NCBI GenBank assembly: GCA_002633005.1
Contig: NMRA01000123.1
Coordinates: 162,893 to 226,892 of the forward strand
Length of the DNA: 64,000 bases
From: Phoronis australis
Lineage: Eukaryota > Phoronida > Phoronidae
Direction of reading: 5' to 3'
The position numbers and the translations under genes are program-made. Positions within the stretch are counted from its first letter, which is position 1. Each line of letters starts with the position of its first letter. Shown here one piece after another: positions 40,501 through 48,700 of the stretch. The notes under the pieces are model-generated. The model was not told where the DNA came from and did no database searches. It saw only the letters and a program-made list of their open reading frames with translations.

Positions 40501-43500
40501 TGCATACCAGTCTCTTCAGCTCGGCCACCTTCGACGACTGCTCGGTCGTACGCAGCTCGTCAAACTGCTCCCTCTGCCGTCTCAGCTGAGCCTTTAAGCT
40601 GTCCACCTCGTCAGCATAGTTACGTTCTAACTGCGACTTCCTGTCAAGACGGAGTTGGAGACTGTGACATTCCTGTTTGAGCTCCTGTGGCAATGCAATA
40701 GTACAGCTTAGAACACAGAGGTCCTGTGGCAATGCAATAGTACAGGTCAGAACACAGAGGTCCTGTGGCAATGAAATAGTACATGTTAGAACAAACAACT
40801 CGCCCTAAATATGAGGTTACTATAATCTCAAAATTGACTTCCACTACAAGATTAAACAGAAGAGGTACCAAACGGGAGTTCACTATATTGACTTCATGTT
40901 TGGAAAATACAAAACACAGTCATGTATCCATTGTAATAAGAACACAGCAGGTGACAAACGAATAACTAAAATAAAATATTGGCTCACGTTGTCTGCAATT
41001 TACTATCAATTCCTTCTCGATAAACTTTTTTTCATGATTTTCATCATATCAAAAGTTAAAACATGTCAAAAGTAATCAGAAAAAACATCCCCGTCTATTT
41101 TCTATATTTAATAAAAGGGGGCAGGCTTTTAGGTTAAACCCCTCTGTCTAGAGTTGACTGACACTGGTCTTAGCTCTATAAGTTATTTTCCTCTATCGGT
41201 TGTTTGTTCACTGGCAGATGGCACTTGATTGACATGACCCATGACGTCAGGCCAGTGATTTTGTAATTTGTTTACATTAGGATAATATAGAAAATTCGAG
41301 AAGTTCCAGTTTGTTAATGATCAATCTAGAATCTGAAACATTCCAGAGTCTAATATAGGTTTATAGAATAATTGGGTAGATTGCAGAAAGTTCTAGAATG
41401 TTCTTGAATTGGTGAAAAGTTCCAGAACATTGTAGGGTTCAATAAATACCCTGGGATGGGTTAGACAGTTAGCTGAATGTCAGTTAAATTCAGATGAATT
41501 TGAGTTAAAGCTATAGATACAGTAACACTTAAAGTTACATCTGAGTTGCAGTGAAGAGAATCAGCAGTTACAGCGATAGTCAATAGAGTCAGCTATAGAG
41601 ACAGCAAGTTATTGAATAGACGAGTGTAACAGTTGCTGAACGTGTCTCAGAAGTTCATCACAAGTTAAGGCTTCGCAGCACTGGCCGGAGCGTGGAACAG
41701 ACATTACGTCAAAAGTTGATTAATAAAGTAATTAACTCGAATCAGTCTTCATCGCACAGAAAGCTATTAGCACCGGTCGGCCTGCTTTCACCCATCCATG
41801 GGGAAAACTTGACAACCTTACAGCATATTAATACAGGAGATCCTACTTTTGAGTCCGAAATTCGTCTTCTTGCCTATGTCATCTTTTAAAATAAGAACTA
41901 GTCATTAAGAATAATAAACTCTTAATAAAGTTTCCCCTATCATGACGAGTGATTCTAACTACTTCGATGGTGAATTCTGTTTGCAACCACACTTCGTGAG
42001 GAGGAATTCCACTTGCGCTCAGCCGTCACAACAAAGAATTCTGGTTCATTTTGTTCAATTATTTTTGACGTGTTGAGTAAGTAAATGATTTTAATAAAAT
42101 TTGTCAAATTGGTTTTCAAAACTGCTATAGAAGTTGTGCAGTATATTACCTCAATCTTGCTGGAGTAGTCATTTTGCTGCCTCTCTAACTGTTTATTCAA
42201 ATCTTGGTTGTTCTCCAACAGGTGGTTCCCTATCTCACCGGCCCTGTGCAGTAGCTAAGAGTGCAACAAAGATTAAAAGTGCTATAAACATGCAACAGGT
42301 TGACTTAGATCATCTAGTGCAGTCAAGATGGTCTTGACATGTTCTGTACTTAAGATTTCAAAACTGATCTCTGGGTGTGGCAGATACTGGCTGTTCATTA
42401 TGGCTTGAGACCATACTTCATTTGGCACACAGCATATGACCCTGGCCTCACGTCTTCACCAATCTTGTTGCATAGTGCTGCCTTGTAAGATGTTTGTGCA
42501 CAGAATCTGAATACACGTGGAAAAACTTGTTATGAAAAGAATGCTAAAAATATTTTCAGCTATTTCAGTCAATCTTCACAGGTGATCAAAGTTCTTTGCA
42601 AGAGAAAATCCAATCTCGCATAAAGTGATTAACTCGAACCAGTCGTCAGTCTAACATGATGCTGAAACCTATTAGCACCACAGTCAGTGACCACCATCAC
42701 CTTCTCATCCCCAGGGTAAAATGTGACACAGCCACATAGAGTCGCATGTAAAGTCACATTTAAAAAAAGTTTTGTCTGTTATACAAGACAACTAGTTTAT
42801 ATAGTGATGCATAGTGTGTGACACTTCTCATTCTTTTACTGTAAAATAATGACAACATGATCAGTGGGTAACAGTACTGTGTAACAATAAATATCAATTT
42901 CTTTTTCGGCGACTAGCAAAACGGATTAGAAAAAATTGGCATCACATTTTAAATTTGGCAAAGGTAGAGCCTTAAGATGGATCACCAGCAAGAGCAGTTA
43001 CAATCAAAATTCAAGCAACATTGAAACAATTCTCCATGGCCATTGGTAATGTTTCTGACTCCACTCAATCATTCACAATACCTGTTCTTTTTCTACCAGC
43101 TCTGACTTCAGTTCAGCCAATTCATTTTCATAAGAAGAGCTGGATCGACTAGCCTAGAACACAAAACACCAGGAATTAAAAACTTGACTGGCATGAGAGG
43201 TATGACAAGAGCATTTCTTCCAAAATTTATTGAATACCGTCATTTTGCTATGATGGGCGATTCAGCAGTATTTCCCACTTTACAGAAGGGACAATTCAAT
43301 TAAGTTATCTGTAATTTTGAAATTGACAAACACAGACACTTGACACTCTATGTGAGCAGTTAAGACACAAATGAAACATTTCAAAGAGATTCAAAAGAGA
43401 CACACGGTTATCTCTGCAACTAGTTTTCCAGCACCAAAGCAACAGATTTAAATGGCCAGTGGCCTGTTTGAAAAAATTACAGCAAGTTTGAACAAAAGCC

Positions 43501-45434
43501 TCGCCATCACTCCGTGTTCTCAATTTATACTGTGAGCCTACTAAAAATTGTCTAAAAAGCCCCATTGTTAAAATAAATCAAAATCGAAGAGAGATTAGGA
43601 GCTGTGCCACTGATGTACTGTTAATATTTTTGGTGAATTCTTGTGAAAAGAAAAGTTAAACAATCACTAGTTAGAGTCAACTTAATAGTCTAAGGGTTTC
43701 ACGATATTCGATAATCTAAAGGCGAGTATGTCTCCATGAACATTGCAAACATTACTAGTATGTGTCCGAGCATGTCCGAAGTTAAAGGTAAATTATTAGG
43801 GGCTTCATTTTTGCCTACAGGTGTCATAGATTTTTTCATCGCCATTGTCATGAAAAGCAGATGAGAAAACCACAGGTGCTCAAATCTTACTTTGCCAAAG
43901 TTCACGGCCTCAAGTGAGTTTGCCTCTCGCCTTGGCAGGAGGGGCTGCTATTTTTCGAGCGCCTGTGAATAAACAAAATCAGCAGATGGCGACAATAGTT
44001 AACTGCCACTGAGCGCATTTCCGTTGTTTTTGTTAATGCGAGCTGGTGTACGCCAAATCAAATCCTGATGTTACTTAATTGTCAAGACGGCAAAGTAGGA
44101 AGAGATAAGATATACTGTACTGTACACTTGTTATGCAACTTTTGAACTCTGGAGAATAGATTCGTCATTGGTCTCTAGAGGCATTATAGTATACAAAATG
44201 GTCACTTACTTAGAGACGTGGTTGGTTGTTAGCAGACGTTTTGACCTGCTCCGCCAGGTCTTTGTCGATGAATGAGGGATTTCCCGCCTTTTGCTCGTTA
44301 AGAATGCTGGAGTACATGGGGGGTAAGTGGAGTCCTCTATCCCGGTTCAATAGGGGGCACTGACTGTTGATGTTTATGGCCTCTTAGAGCTTGCGAGTAT
44401 GCCAGCTGACTGTTGATGTTTATGGCCTCTTTGAGCATATGAGTATGCCAGTTTTGTTCCTTGGGAACTGGGACAGAGGACGCCACCTACCCCCCCCCAT
44501 GTACTCCAGCATTCTTAACGAGCGAAAGGCGGGAAATCCATCATTCATCGACAAAGACCTGGCGGACCAGGTCGAAACGTCTGCTAACAACCAACCTCTT
44601 CTCTAAGTAAGTGACCGCTTTATATACTGTGATATTCTCTAAATCATGAAGCACTTGGTTACTTAGAATTCCACTGTAGTTTACTATTGAATTGGCATGT
44701 ATCTTGGTGTCAAACTGCAGTTCTCTTCATAACAAAACTGTGGGGATCGGGCACCTCGATTTTTACCGGGAATTTTTTGATGTCGTAAGCCTTAGTTTTG
44801 CTTTGATTTGAAACTGTTTAGGAAACTTCTGTTATTATCGATCCACAAACATTAACAGTAGCCATGTAACATGTAACTTGTGTACTTTGACGTCAGGATT
44901 AGGTGGTGCCAGTGGTCAATTTGGGCAAGATTACGAGTGGCAGGACCAAAAAAGAGCGTGACGGGCTTCCAAGATTTTTACATGCACAGAAACACTGCTG
45001 CAGTGAGAGCCAACGTCTGTACTGGGCCCAGTTCAGTGGTACTCGTTATCTCGACTCATCTGTCCTCACTCAGGCTCAGACTCAAGTCAGTCAGTGTCCT
45101 CTGACAGTCTGACAACTCTGGCAGTCTCTGGAGGGCACTGGTCGGATAACGCAGTCCCGCACTTTGAGAACGAGGCAATACACTGAATAACGGGCCCGTT
45201 ATTCAATGGACCAATATATCCGACAAGTGCCCTCTGGAGTCACAGAAAATACTATTACAGACCTCTGGCTCTGACCACAGGTCCACAGGCATCCTCAGCT
45301 TCTGATCGTCCCCAATACATAACGTATTTATTGGGAACGATCAGAAGAGGCCTGTGATTCTATTTCTATTTCATTATTGTCGCAATATTAGCAATCACTT
45401 TCACAATTGTCGCTACCTTTCGTTCCTGCTCCAT
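28131..45434 (-). CDS. SPDL1: Protein Spindly (SPDL1) gene, 12 coding exons, about 583 codons
   Basis: Spindly is a coiled-coil adaptor that links dynein-dynactin to the RZZ complex at kinetochores. Twelve minus-strand segments bounded by AG/GT sites join with matching phases into one open frame; human Spindly is about 605 residues. Visible hallmarks in order: a CC1-box-like segment at residues 35-39 (A-G-E-I-G followed by N-H-L-L-E), long heptad coiled coil, the conserved S-Y-Y-N-A-L-E at 233-239, a Spindly motif at 266-277 (G-N-S-V-F-A-E then L-D-D-K-R), a second coiled coil ending M-K-Y-E-P near 451, a disordered tail with a K-S-V-R-L segment, and a terminal C-S-T-Q CaaX box at 580-583 as expected for farnesylation. 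The second CC1-box residue is Gly where human has Ala. A possible AATAAA for this strand is at 27801-27806. The gene is head to head with PEX26. Identity is firm; exon 1 is the weakest part. Confidence 0.93.
28702..29055 (+). mobile_element. LINE reverse transcriptase relic, 5' part
   Basis: Translates to Y-L-G-S-T-I-T-S then K-I-G-K-A-T-S-A-M and N-T-K-M-K-V-Y-Q-D-C, the C-terminal region typical of non-LTR retrotransposon RT proteins. A stop replaces a codon in the expected Y-G-S-E-S-W stretch, so it is dead. Confidence 0.85.
29056..29377. mobile_element. GGCGGATTTAGG-family MITE, copy 3, nested in the LINE
   Basis: Starts ATAGGCGGATTTAGGGG and ends CTAGATCCGCCACTG. It splits the LINE frame and is flanked by GGTGCC on both sides, a likely target duplication. 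It contains an assembly gap. Confidence 0.75.
29079..29128. other. Assembly gap (50 N)
   Basis: Run of 50 N following a G tract inside the MITE. Single N also at 36619, 45875 and 61634. Confidence 0.99.
29378..29860 (+). mobile_element. LINE relic, 3' part
   Basis: Continues the LINE after the MITE: R-W-L-V-H, then after a frameshift M-P-K-D-I-L-Y-G-E-L and L-R-F-K-D-V, the usual end of such RT ORFs. Stops and frameshifts follow. Confidence 0.8.
30600..30668. repeat. GACAG/GACTG simple repeat
   Basis: Imperfect short-period repeat; a minus-strand Ser/Leu/Cys-rich ORF here is a by-product. Confidence 0.75.
31190..31262 (-). mobile_element. tRNA-like SINE head
   Basis: On the minus strand TGGTCTAGTGG resembles a pol III A box and GGTCAATTCCC a B box, about 35 bases apart. 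The fold is imperfect, so a tRNA-derived SINE is more likely than a working tRNA. Confidence 0.45.
31330..31578. mobile_element. CAGGGCTTGGAAT-family hAT-like element, copy 1
   Basis: Starts CAGGGCTTGGAATGACC and ends GGAAAATTCCAAGCCCAG, matching the ends of the 36.4-kb copy. It lies in the last SPDL1 intron. Confidence 0.7.
31666..31850 (-). CDS. SPDL1: SPDL1 exon 11 (residues 390-452)
   Basis: Acceptor tttcag and donor CAG|gtagga bound 185 nt. The coiled coil includes I-E-L-E-R-K-L-Y-S-T-E and ends M-K-Y-E-P, matching human I-E-R-K-L-F-A-N-E and L-K-Y-E-P. It ends in phase 1. Confidence 0.94.
32402..32459. repeat. 58-bp near-perfect palindrome
   Basis: Arms of 28 bp with three mismatches around a 2-base centre (ATAG-AG-CTAT). 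It borders a dispersed repeat at 32462-32620. Confidence 0.9.
32820..32915 (+). mobile_element. Possible tRNA-derived SINE
   Basis: A B-box-like GGGTTCGATACC is preceded about 55 bases upstream by a weak A box (TGCCACAGTTATGTGG). The 58-kb candidate shares the B-box context. Confidence 0.35.
33056..33156 (-). CDS. SPDL1: SPDL1 exon 10 (residues 357-390)
   Basis: Acceptor cttcag and donor GA|gtaagt bound 101 nt, leaving phase 2, which exon 11 completes. The peptide has N-Y-A-D-Y-V-G-V-L-L, aligned with human T-Y-Y-T-D-L-L. Confidence 0.9.
33278..33329. repeat. 26-bp exact tandem duplication
   Basis: Two identical copies of a 26-bp unit starting GTGCCTGCATCTGG and ending TTAGGCACAT; each unit has self-complementary ends (GTGCCT/AGGCAC). 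Confidence 0.95.
33736..33876 (-). CDS. SPDL1: SPDL1 exon 9 (residues 310-356)
   Basis: Acceptor cttcag and donor GAG|gtgagt bound 47 codons in phase 0. The start R-Q-L-A-A-L-L-Q-M matches human L-Q-I-A-T-L-L-Q-M at the same place after the Spindly motif. Confidence 0.93.
35131..35140. promoter_or_regulatory. GTCACGTGAC E-box in SPDL1 intron
   Basis: Perfect palindromic 10-mer identical to the first E-box at 17306. Confidence 0.3.
35219..35349. repeat. 41-bp tandem triplication across the SPDL1 exon 8 donor
   Basis: Three copies of a 41-bp unit; each minus-strand copy contains CACAAACT(C/G)AGG followed by GTGAGTATGAC, i.e. the exon end and its 5' splice site. Confidence 0.95.
35322..35432 (-). 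CDS. SPDL1: SPDL1 exon 8, second half of the Spindly motif (residues 273-309), triplicated donor
   Basis: Acceptor gttaag and donor AGG|gtgagt bound 37 codons in phase 0, starting L-D-D-K-R. The exon end plus its donor is repeated in tandem three times with a 41-bp period (alternative ends at 35281 and 35240). Only the proximal donor keeps the frame; the next one runs into an in-frame TGA. Confidence 0.92.
36379..36868. mobile_element. CAGGGCTTGGAAT-family hAT-like element, copy 2 (complete)
   Basis: Inverted ends CAGGGCTTGGAAT and ATTCCAAGCCCTG bound 490 bp, flanked by AAATAT on both sides. It contains a 26-base A run and CGCGGAAA blocks. No transposase frame; located in a SPDL1 intron. Confidence 0.8.
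37046..37144 (-). CDS. SPDL1: SPDL1 exon 7, first half of the Spindly motif (residues 240-272)
   Basis: Acceptor tttcag and donor GAG|gtatga bound 33 codons in phase 0. It ends with K-R-G-N-S-V-F-A-E, the conserved core (human G-N-S-L-F-A-E) that contacts the dynactin pointed end. The motif continues in exon 8. Confidence 0.95.
38295..38444 (-). CDS. SPDL1: SPDL1 exon 6 (residues 190-239)
   Basis: Acceptor caccag and donor GAG|gtaacc bound 50 codons in phase 0. It ends with S-Y-Y-N-A-L-E, identical to the human protein just before the Spindly motif; this is one of the two best diagnostic matches in the gene. Confidence 0.95.
38536..38723 (+). mobile_element. Retrotransposed insert with A tail and 14-bp target duplication
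   Basis: A 188-bp insert ends in AATAAA (38698-38703) and an A tract, and is flanked by identical ATACTGTGCAATGC copies at 38522-38535 and 38724-38737. This is the signature of LINE-mediated insertion. It lies in the SPDL1 intron between exons 5 and 6. Confidence 0.85.
39251..39445 (-). CDS. SPDL1: SPDL1 exon 5 (residues 125-189)
   Basis: Acceptor accatcag and donor AAG|gtgcgt bound 65 codons in phase 0. Gln/Glu/Leu-rich coiled coil; the stretch C-S-Q-E-M-A-E-L-H-M-E-L matches the human segment S-S-E-M-L-A-L-Q-I-E-L. Confidence 0.92.
40508..40684 (-). CDS. SPDL1: SPDL1 exon 4 (residues 66-124), triplicated acceptor
   Basis: Coiled-coil exon of 59 codons, phase 0, donor CTG|gtatgc. The acceptor region is present in three tandem 39-bp copies, so acceptors at 40684, 40723 and 40762 all look usable and all stay in frame, adding 0, 13 or 26 residues. 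The shortest form best matches the family. Confidence 0.9.
40685..40795. repeat. 39-bp tandem repeat at the SPDL1 exon 4 acceptor
   Basis: Three copies of a 39-bp unit carrying, on the minus strand, CTATTGCATTGCCACAG; each ends in an AG usable as acceptor. The unit encodes D-L-C-V-L-T-C-T-I-A-L-P-Q in frame with exon 4. Confidence 0.95.
41290..41432. promoter_or_regulatory. Heat-shock-element cluster (possible LTR promoter)
   Basis: At 41386-41408 five alternating GAA/TTC units occur with exact 2-base spacing and no mismatch. A four-unit block with one mismatch lies at 41290-41307 and partial blocks at about 41336-41348 and 41415-41432. An AATAAATA (41440-41447) follows at promoter distance on the plus strand. 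No gene starts here; an LTR of a heat-responsive retroelement is one reading. Confidence 0.6.
41710..41840. repeat. Dispersed repeat pair with 42.62-42.74 kb
   Basis: ATTAACTCGAA(T/C)CAGTC and CTATTAGCACC blocks recur in order at 42618-42740, suggesting a duplicated element adjoining the heat-shock-element region. Confidence 0.6.
42150..42254 (-). CDS. SPDL1: SPDL1 exon 3 with CC1 box (residues 31-65)
   Basis: Acceptor cttag and donor GAG|gtaata bound 35 codons in phase 0. It carries R-A-G-E-I-G-N-H-L-L-E-N, aligned with the human CC1 box (A-A-Q-Y-G then L-Q-L-V-E-S), the helix that contacts the dynein light intermediate chain in this adaptor class. The second box residue is Gly. Confidence 0.9.
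43082..43153 (-). CDS. SPDL1: SPDL1 exon 2 (residues 7-30)
   Basis: Acceptor ttctag and donor CAG|gtattg bound 24 codons in phase 0. The peptide starts A-S-R-S-S-S-S-Y and continues as a charged coiled coil that lines up with the N-terminal helix of human Spindly. Confidence 0.85.
44187..44640. mobile_element. Long foldback element in SPDL1 intron 1
   Basis: Arms of about 165 bp (44187-44350 and 44461-44636), outermost GGTCACTTACTT paired with AAGTAAGTGACC. The centre holds two 46-bp direct repeats at 44360-44405 and 44406-44451. ORFs across it are symmetric artefacts. Confidence 0.85.
45131..45234. repeat. Foldback with perfect central palindrome
   Basis: Outer arms GAGGGCACTGGTCGGATA / TATCCGACAAGTGCCCTC enclose a perfect 20-bp palindrome GAATAACGGGCCCGTTATTC at 45184-45203. 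Confidence 0.9.
45284..45356. repeat. Hairpin near the SPDL1 exon 1 donor
   Basis: CACAGGC ... CTTCTGATCGTCCCCAATA pairs with TATTGGGAACGATCAGAAG ... GCCTGTG, with an 8-base bulge on the left arm. Confidence 0.85.
45417..45434 (-). CDS. SPDL1: SPDL1 exon 1 (start codon, residues 1-6)
   Basis: The segment encodes M-E-Q-E-R-K and ends in phase 0 at AAAG|gtagcg, which fits exon 2. It was chosen because exon 2 has a stop directly upstream of its acceptor and no usable Met, and because this ATG lies next to the PEX26 promoter. The donor is not ideal and another tiny first exon is possible. Confidence 0.5.
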
Positions 45435-45547
45435 TTCTCGAGCTGTTACTGAGAGTGTCTGTGTCAAAACTTTCTTTTTTCAAAACATGGCGGGTCCTGT
45501 TTTGCCATGGACCAATCAAACGAAAGCTACCTCGTTATCATTCCAAG
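45435..45547. promoter_or_regulatory. Putative bidirectional SPDL1/PEX26 promoter
   Basis: Only 113 bp separate the two inferred start codons. The interval holds a CCAAT box (45512-45516) and a YY1-like site around ACATGGCGGG (45486-45495), both typical of TATA-less housekeeping promoters. The ATG inside the YY1-like site (45487) is out of frame with PEX26 and would open a short overlapping upstream ORF if transcribed. Confidence 0.55.
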
Positions 45548-45735
45548 ATGTCAGCCTCCATGGAGGTTGCTGTAGGAGATCGGATTTCGTTGCATAACTT
45601 GTCTTGTAACAACTTTGATACGATAGGGAAAGCAAGTGACTGCTTAATATTAAAACAGTTCGAAGAGTGTTTGAATATATGTCATAGAGGAATTTCGGAT
45701 ATGAAACAAAGTCACGACCTTGCACATAGTCATAG
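45548..45735 (+). CDS. PEX26: PEX26 exon 1 (residues 1-62)
   Basis: The start is the in-frame ATG of M-S-A-S-M-E-V; longer in-frame extensions lack an ATG. The exon ends CATAG|gtaaag in phase 2. It carries the helix D-C-L-I-L-K-Q-F-E-E-C, comparable to the N-terminal helix of human PEX26. Confidence 0.85.
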
Positions 45736-48700
45736 GTAAAGTTACAACTACCTTTCTTAATACTTTACTTATCTTTTTCAAACGACCACTACTACTACAG
45801 CGGCGGACCTAGGACACCCCTCTCCGTCCGCTACCGGATCTGGTGACTGGACTCAATATTTCTTCACGCTTCATNCCCCCCAAATCCGCCTATGTGCTGT
45901 ACTAGTAGAATACTACTAGAAGTAGAACTATTTACTCTGACTAGTCTGAGGTTGTACCGAGCATGTCACATACACCATGTTCCAAGCATGTCACATACAG
46001 TATGTACCAAGCATGTCACATACAGCATGTACTGAACATGTCACATACAGCATGTACCAAGCATGTCACATACACTGTACTGAACATGTCACATACAGCA
46101 TGTACCGAGCATGTCACAAACACCATGTTCCAAGCATGTCACATATTGTAGCATGTACCAAGCATGTCACATACACATAGTGTACCTAATTATCGGACGG
46201 ACCCTAAATATCGGCTATTACATAAAATCTTACTTGAAGCATAATCTGAGAAATATATGACGCGAATTTTTTTCCGCTGTAATGCATTCAATGTCCGGCA
46301 TTGTCTCGTTTTTTTCTAGCCTTGCCTCATTTAATTTGATTTTACCGAGAGAGGGTGCAATTTAAACCCTCAAGTCAGTCTAAAATGGACGATCGCTTAA
46401 ATCGGTTATAAAAGTTGAAAACAAAATAAAATCATCTATTTGAACTCATTACGTTGAATTGTCGTGAGGACTTGACAGGGACCTCAGGGGTCTCACACTT
46501 CACTGATTTATCCACATTATTTTGAAAACGCTTTGACTAGTCACGCTTTGTGTGTCGTAAAAGAAATAAGCCTACCTGCAGCTGATGCAGCAATTAGAAC
46601 TACTCTCGTTTATCACATTGGTGTAGACTCAATTGAAATGTGGTTTTCTGTTGACCCGAACTCCGGACGGTCTCTCACGGCGATTTATCGATATGTAACA
46701 ATATGTCACTGCTTCATTTTTTCATTTGTTTTTAAACTCAAGTCAAACCCCAGCCGCGCACGTGCGTGTGTCATATCAAGGAGGCAAAGAGATATTAAAA
46801 ACTTCAATCAGAGTTTGCACGCGCTTTAGTCGTCTGCACTGATTCATCGAAACGACTTGGTGCTGTCATCAGATTTCATGTTATGGATAATTTTGTTGTG
46901 AATGGAGCTGTGTTTTAGAAGCGTATGTCAAAACAGTCGAGCTGAAATTTGGCTACAAGGTGCCCGCGGCCATTACTTGGTTAGTCAGTTTTCCATAGTG
47001 TGGCGTATGGGGAAACATGGTGTCCGATATTTAGGTTCTCCGAAGGTTTGCTAGTTGTGTTTTTTAAAGATCAGTCGGAACATAAAGGTGGCTTTCGGTG
47101 ACGAGATATAGTAAGACAACAATTGTATAAAGGTAACCCTTTATTTCAGCAATGAATTTACAACAATCCGTTGTATTTTCAATTAAATTTAATGCAAAAT
47201 GTGCCAAAATGTCCGATAATTAGGTCACTTGACTGTACAGCATGTACCTAGCATGTCACATACAGTATGAACCGTGCATGTCGCATACAGTATGAACCAT
47301 GCATGTCACATACAGTATGAACTGCGCATGTCATATTCAGTATGAACCATACGTGTCACATACAGTATGAACCGTGCATATCATATACAGTATGAACCGT
47401 GCCTGTCATATATAGTATGAACTGTGCATGTCACATACAGTATGTACCGTGCATGTCACATACAGTATGAACTGTGCATGTCACATACACTATGAACCGT
47501 GCATGTCATATTCAGTATGAACCGTGCGTGTCACATACAGTATGAACCGTGCATGTCACATACACCATGTACCAAGCATGTCACATACACCATGTATCAA
47601 GCATGCCCGACTCTCAATTTCTTATAGATGACGCACTTTCTTGTGGACGCATTTCATACCTGAGAAAACATTTTTTTCAGATTTTATATTCTCGATAAAA
47701 TTCTTGTTAGTACAACTTCGTTGTCAAATTTCATGCTTTGGTGAAAAATATCAGTATGGTATAATTGTCTATCATTTCTATAGCCAGGAAACATCACATA
47801 TGCATTCTATTGTATTATGGAGGTGTGACCTGTTTGAGATGGTCCTCTGTAAAGTGACTGTTGCCTTAGGCTATATGTCACCTTTCAGATTGCCTGACAG
47901 TGTCATACACAGGTCTACAGCACTGCTTACTGGGCTGCATTTTGTAATGTAAACAAAGTTAATGAGGCAGCTTGCTAACTTGATTTCACTGCCAACTATC
48001 TGTACGTAGACTTGATTTCAAAATACAGCTTTGGAACATTGTATAATTTATTGAATCTTATGTAGACCTTGAGATTTCACACCACCCAGGCAGTTCGGCT
48101 GGTGACCTCATCATGAAACATAATGCTCACGCCCAGATGGTGTGGATGTAAAATCTGGGAGTCAACCATCATTGTCCTAGCGCCCATTTCAGTCATTTAA
48201 GGGAAACAAACAGTTTTATTAGTAAACTTTATTTTCTTGCACCATTCTTCAGCTTCTGTAACAAAGAAATGTATGTTGTCTTCTTGAAAACAGTATTTTT
48301 GTGACTCAGTACCAATTTCTTGTGACATCCTTCGGGAGATGAGGGCAATTTTGTGCGCTAGCGAAATTATGTCACAAATTCAAGTTGCTGGTAATCTAAA
48401 TACTAAAACTTATTACAAAGTGAAACCAATTCCTGGTGAACCTTATGCAACCTTATAGAAGATGAACAGTTGATTAAAGAATTGGTGAAAAAAAGAAATT
48501 GGCCTATAAGTAGCGCTCTTCTTTCATGGTACTGAGGGGCGACACATATTGCTACTCCTCAAATTTACATGTAGCAGCAGAATAATGATATGATGGTAGC
48601 TATTTAACACCCGCAGCTTTACTTAAGACAGAGTGAAAGTTTTCATGACGTGTTGTGTCATTTCTCCATTTTTCGCCCACCTCATGTCAAAGCAGCATAT

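Noticed and set aside
43699-43905. Candidate SPDL1 first exon ending N-F-G-K before gtaaga
   Set aside because: The frame in the needed phase has a stop and no ATG upstream; the 45.42-kb segment fits phase and promoter position better.
44880-45112. Two overlapping plus-strand ORFs upstream of PEX26
   Set aside because: No recognised domain, non-conserved frame choice, and they run into the foldback at 45.13 kb.
45963-46180. ORFs with repeated H-V-T-Y-S and A-C-H-I
   Set aside because: They are translations of the 25-bp minisatellite in PEX26 intron 1.
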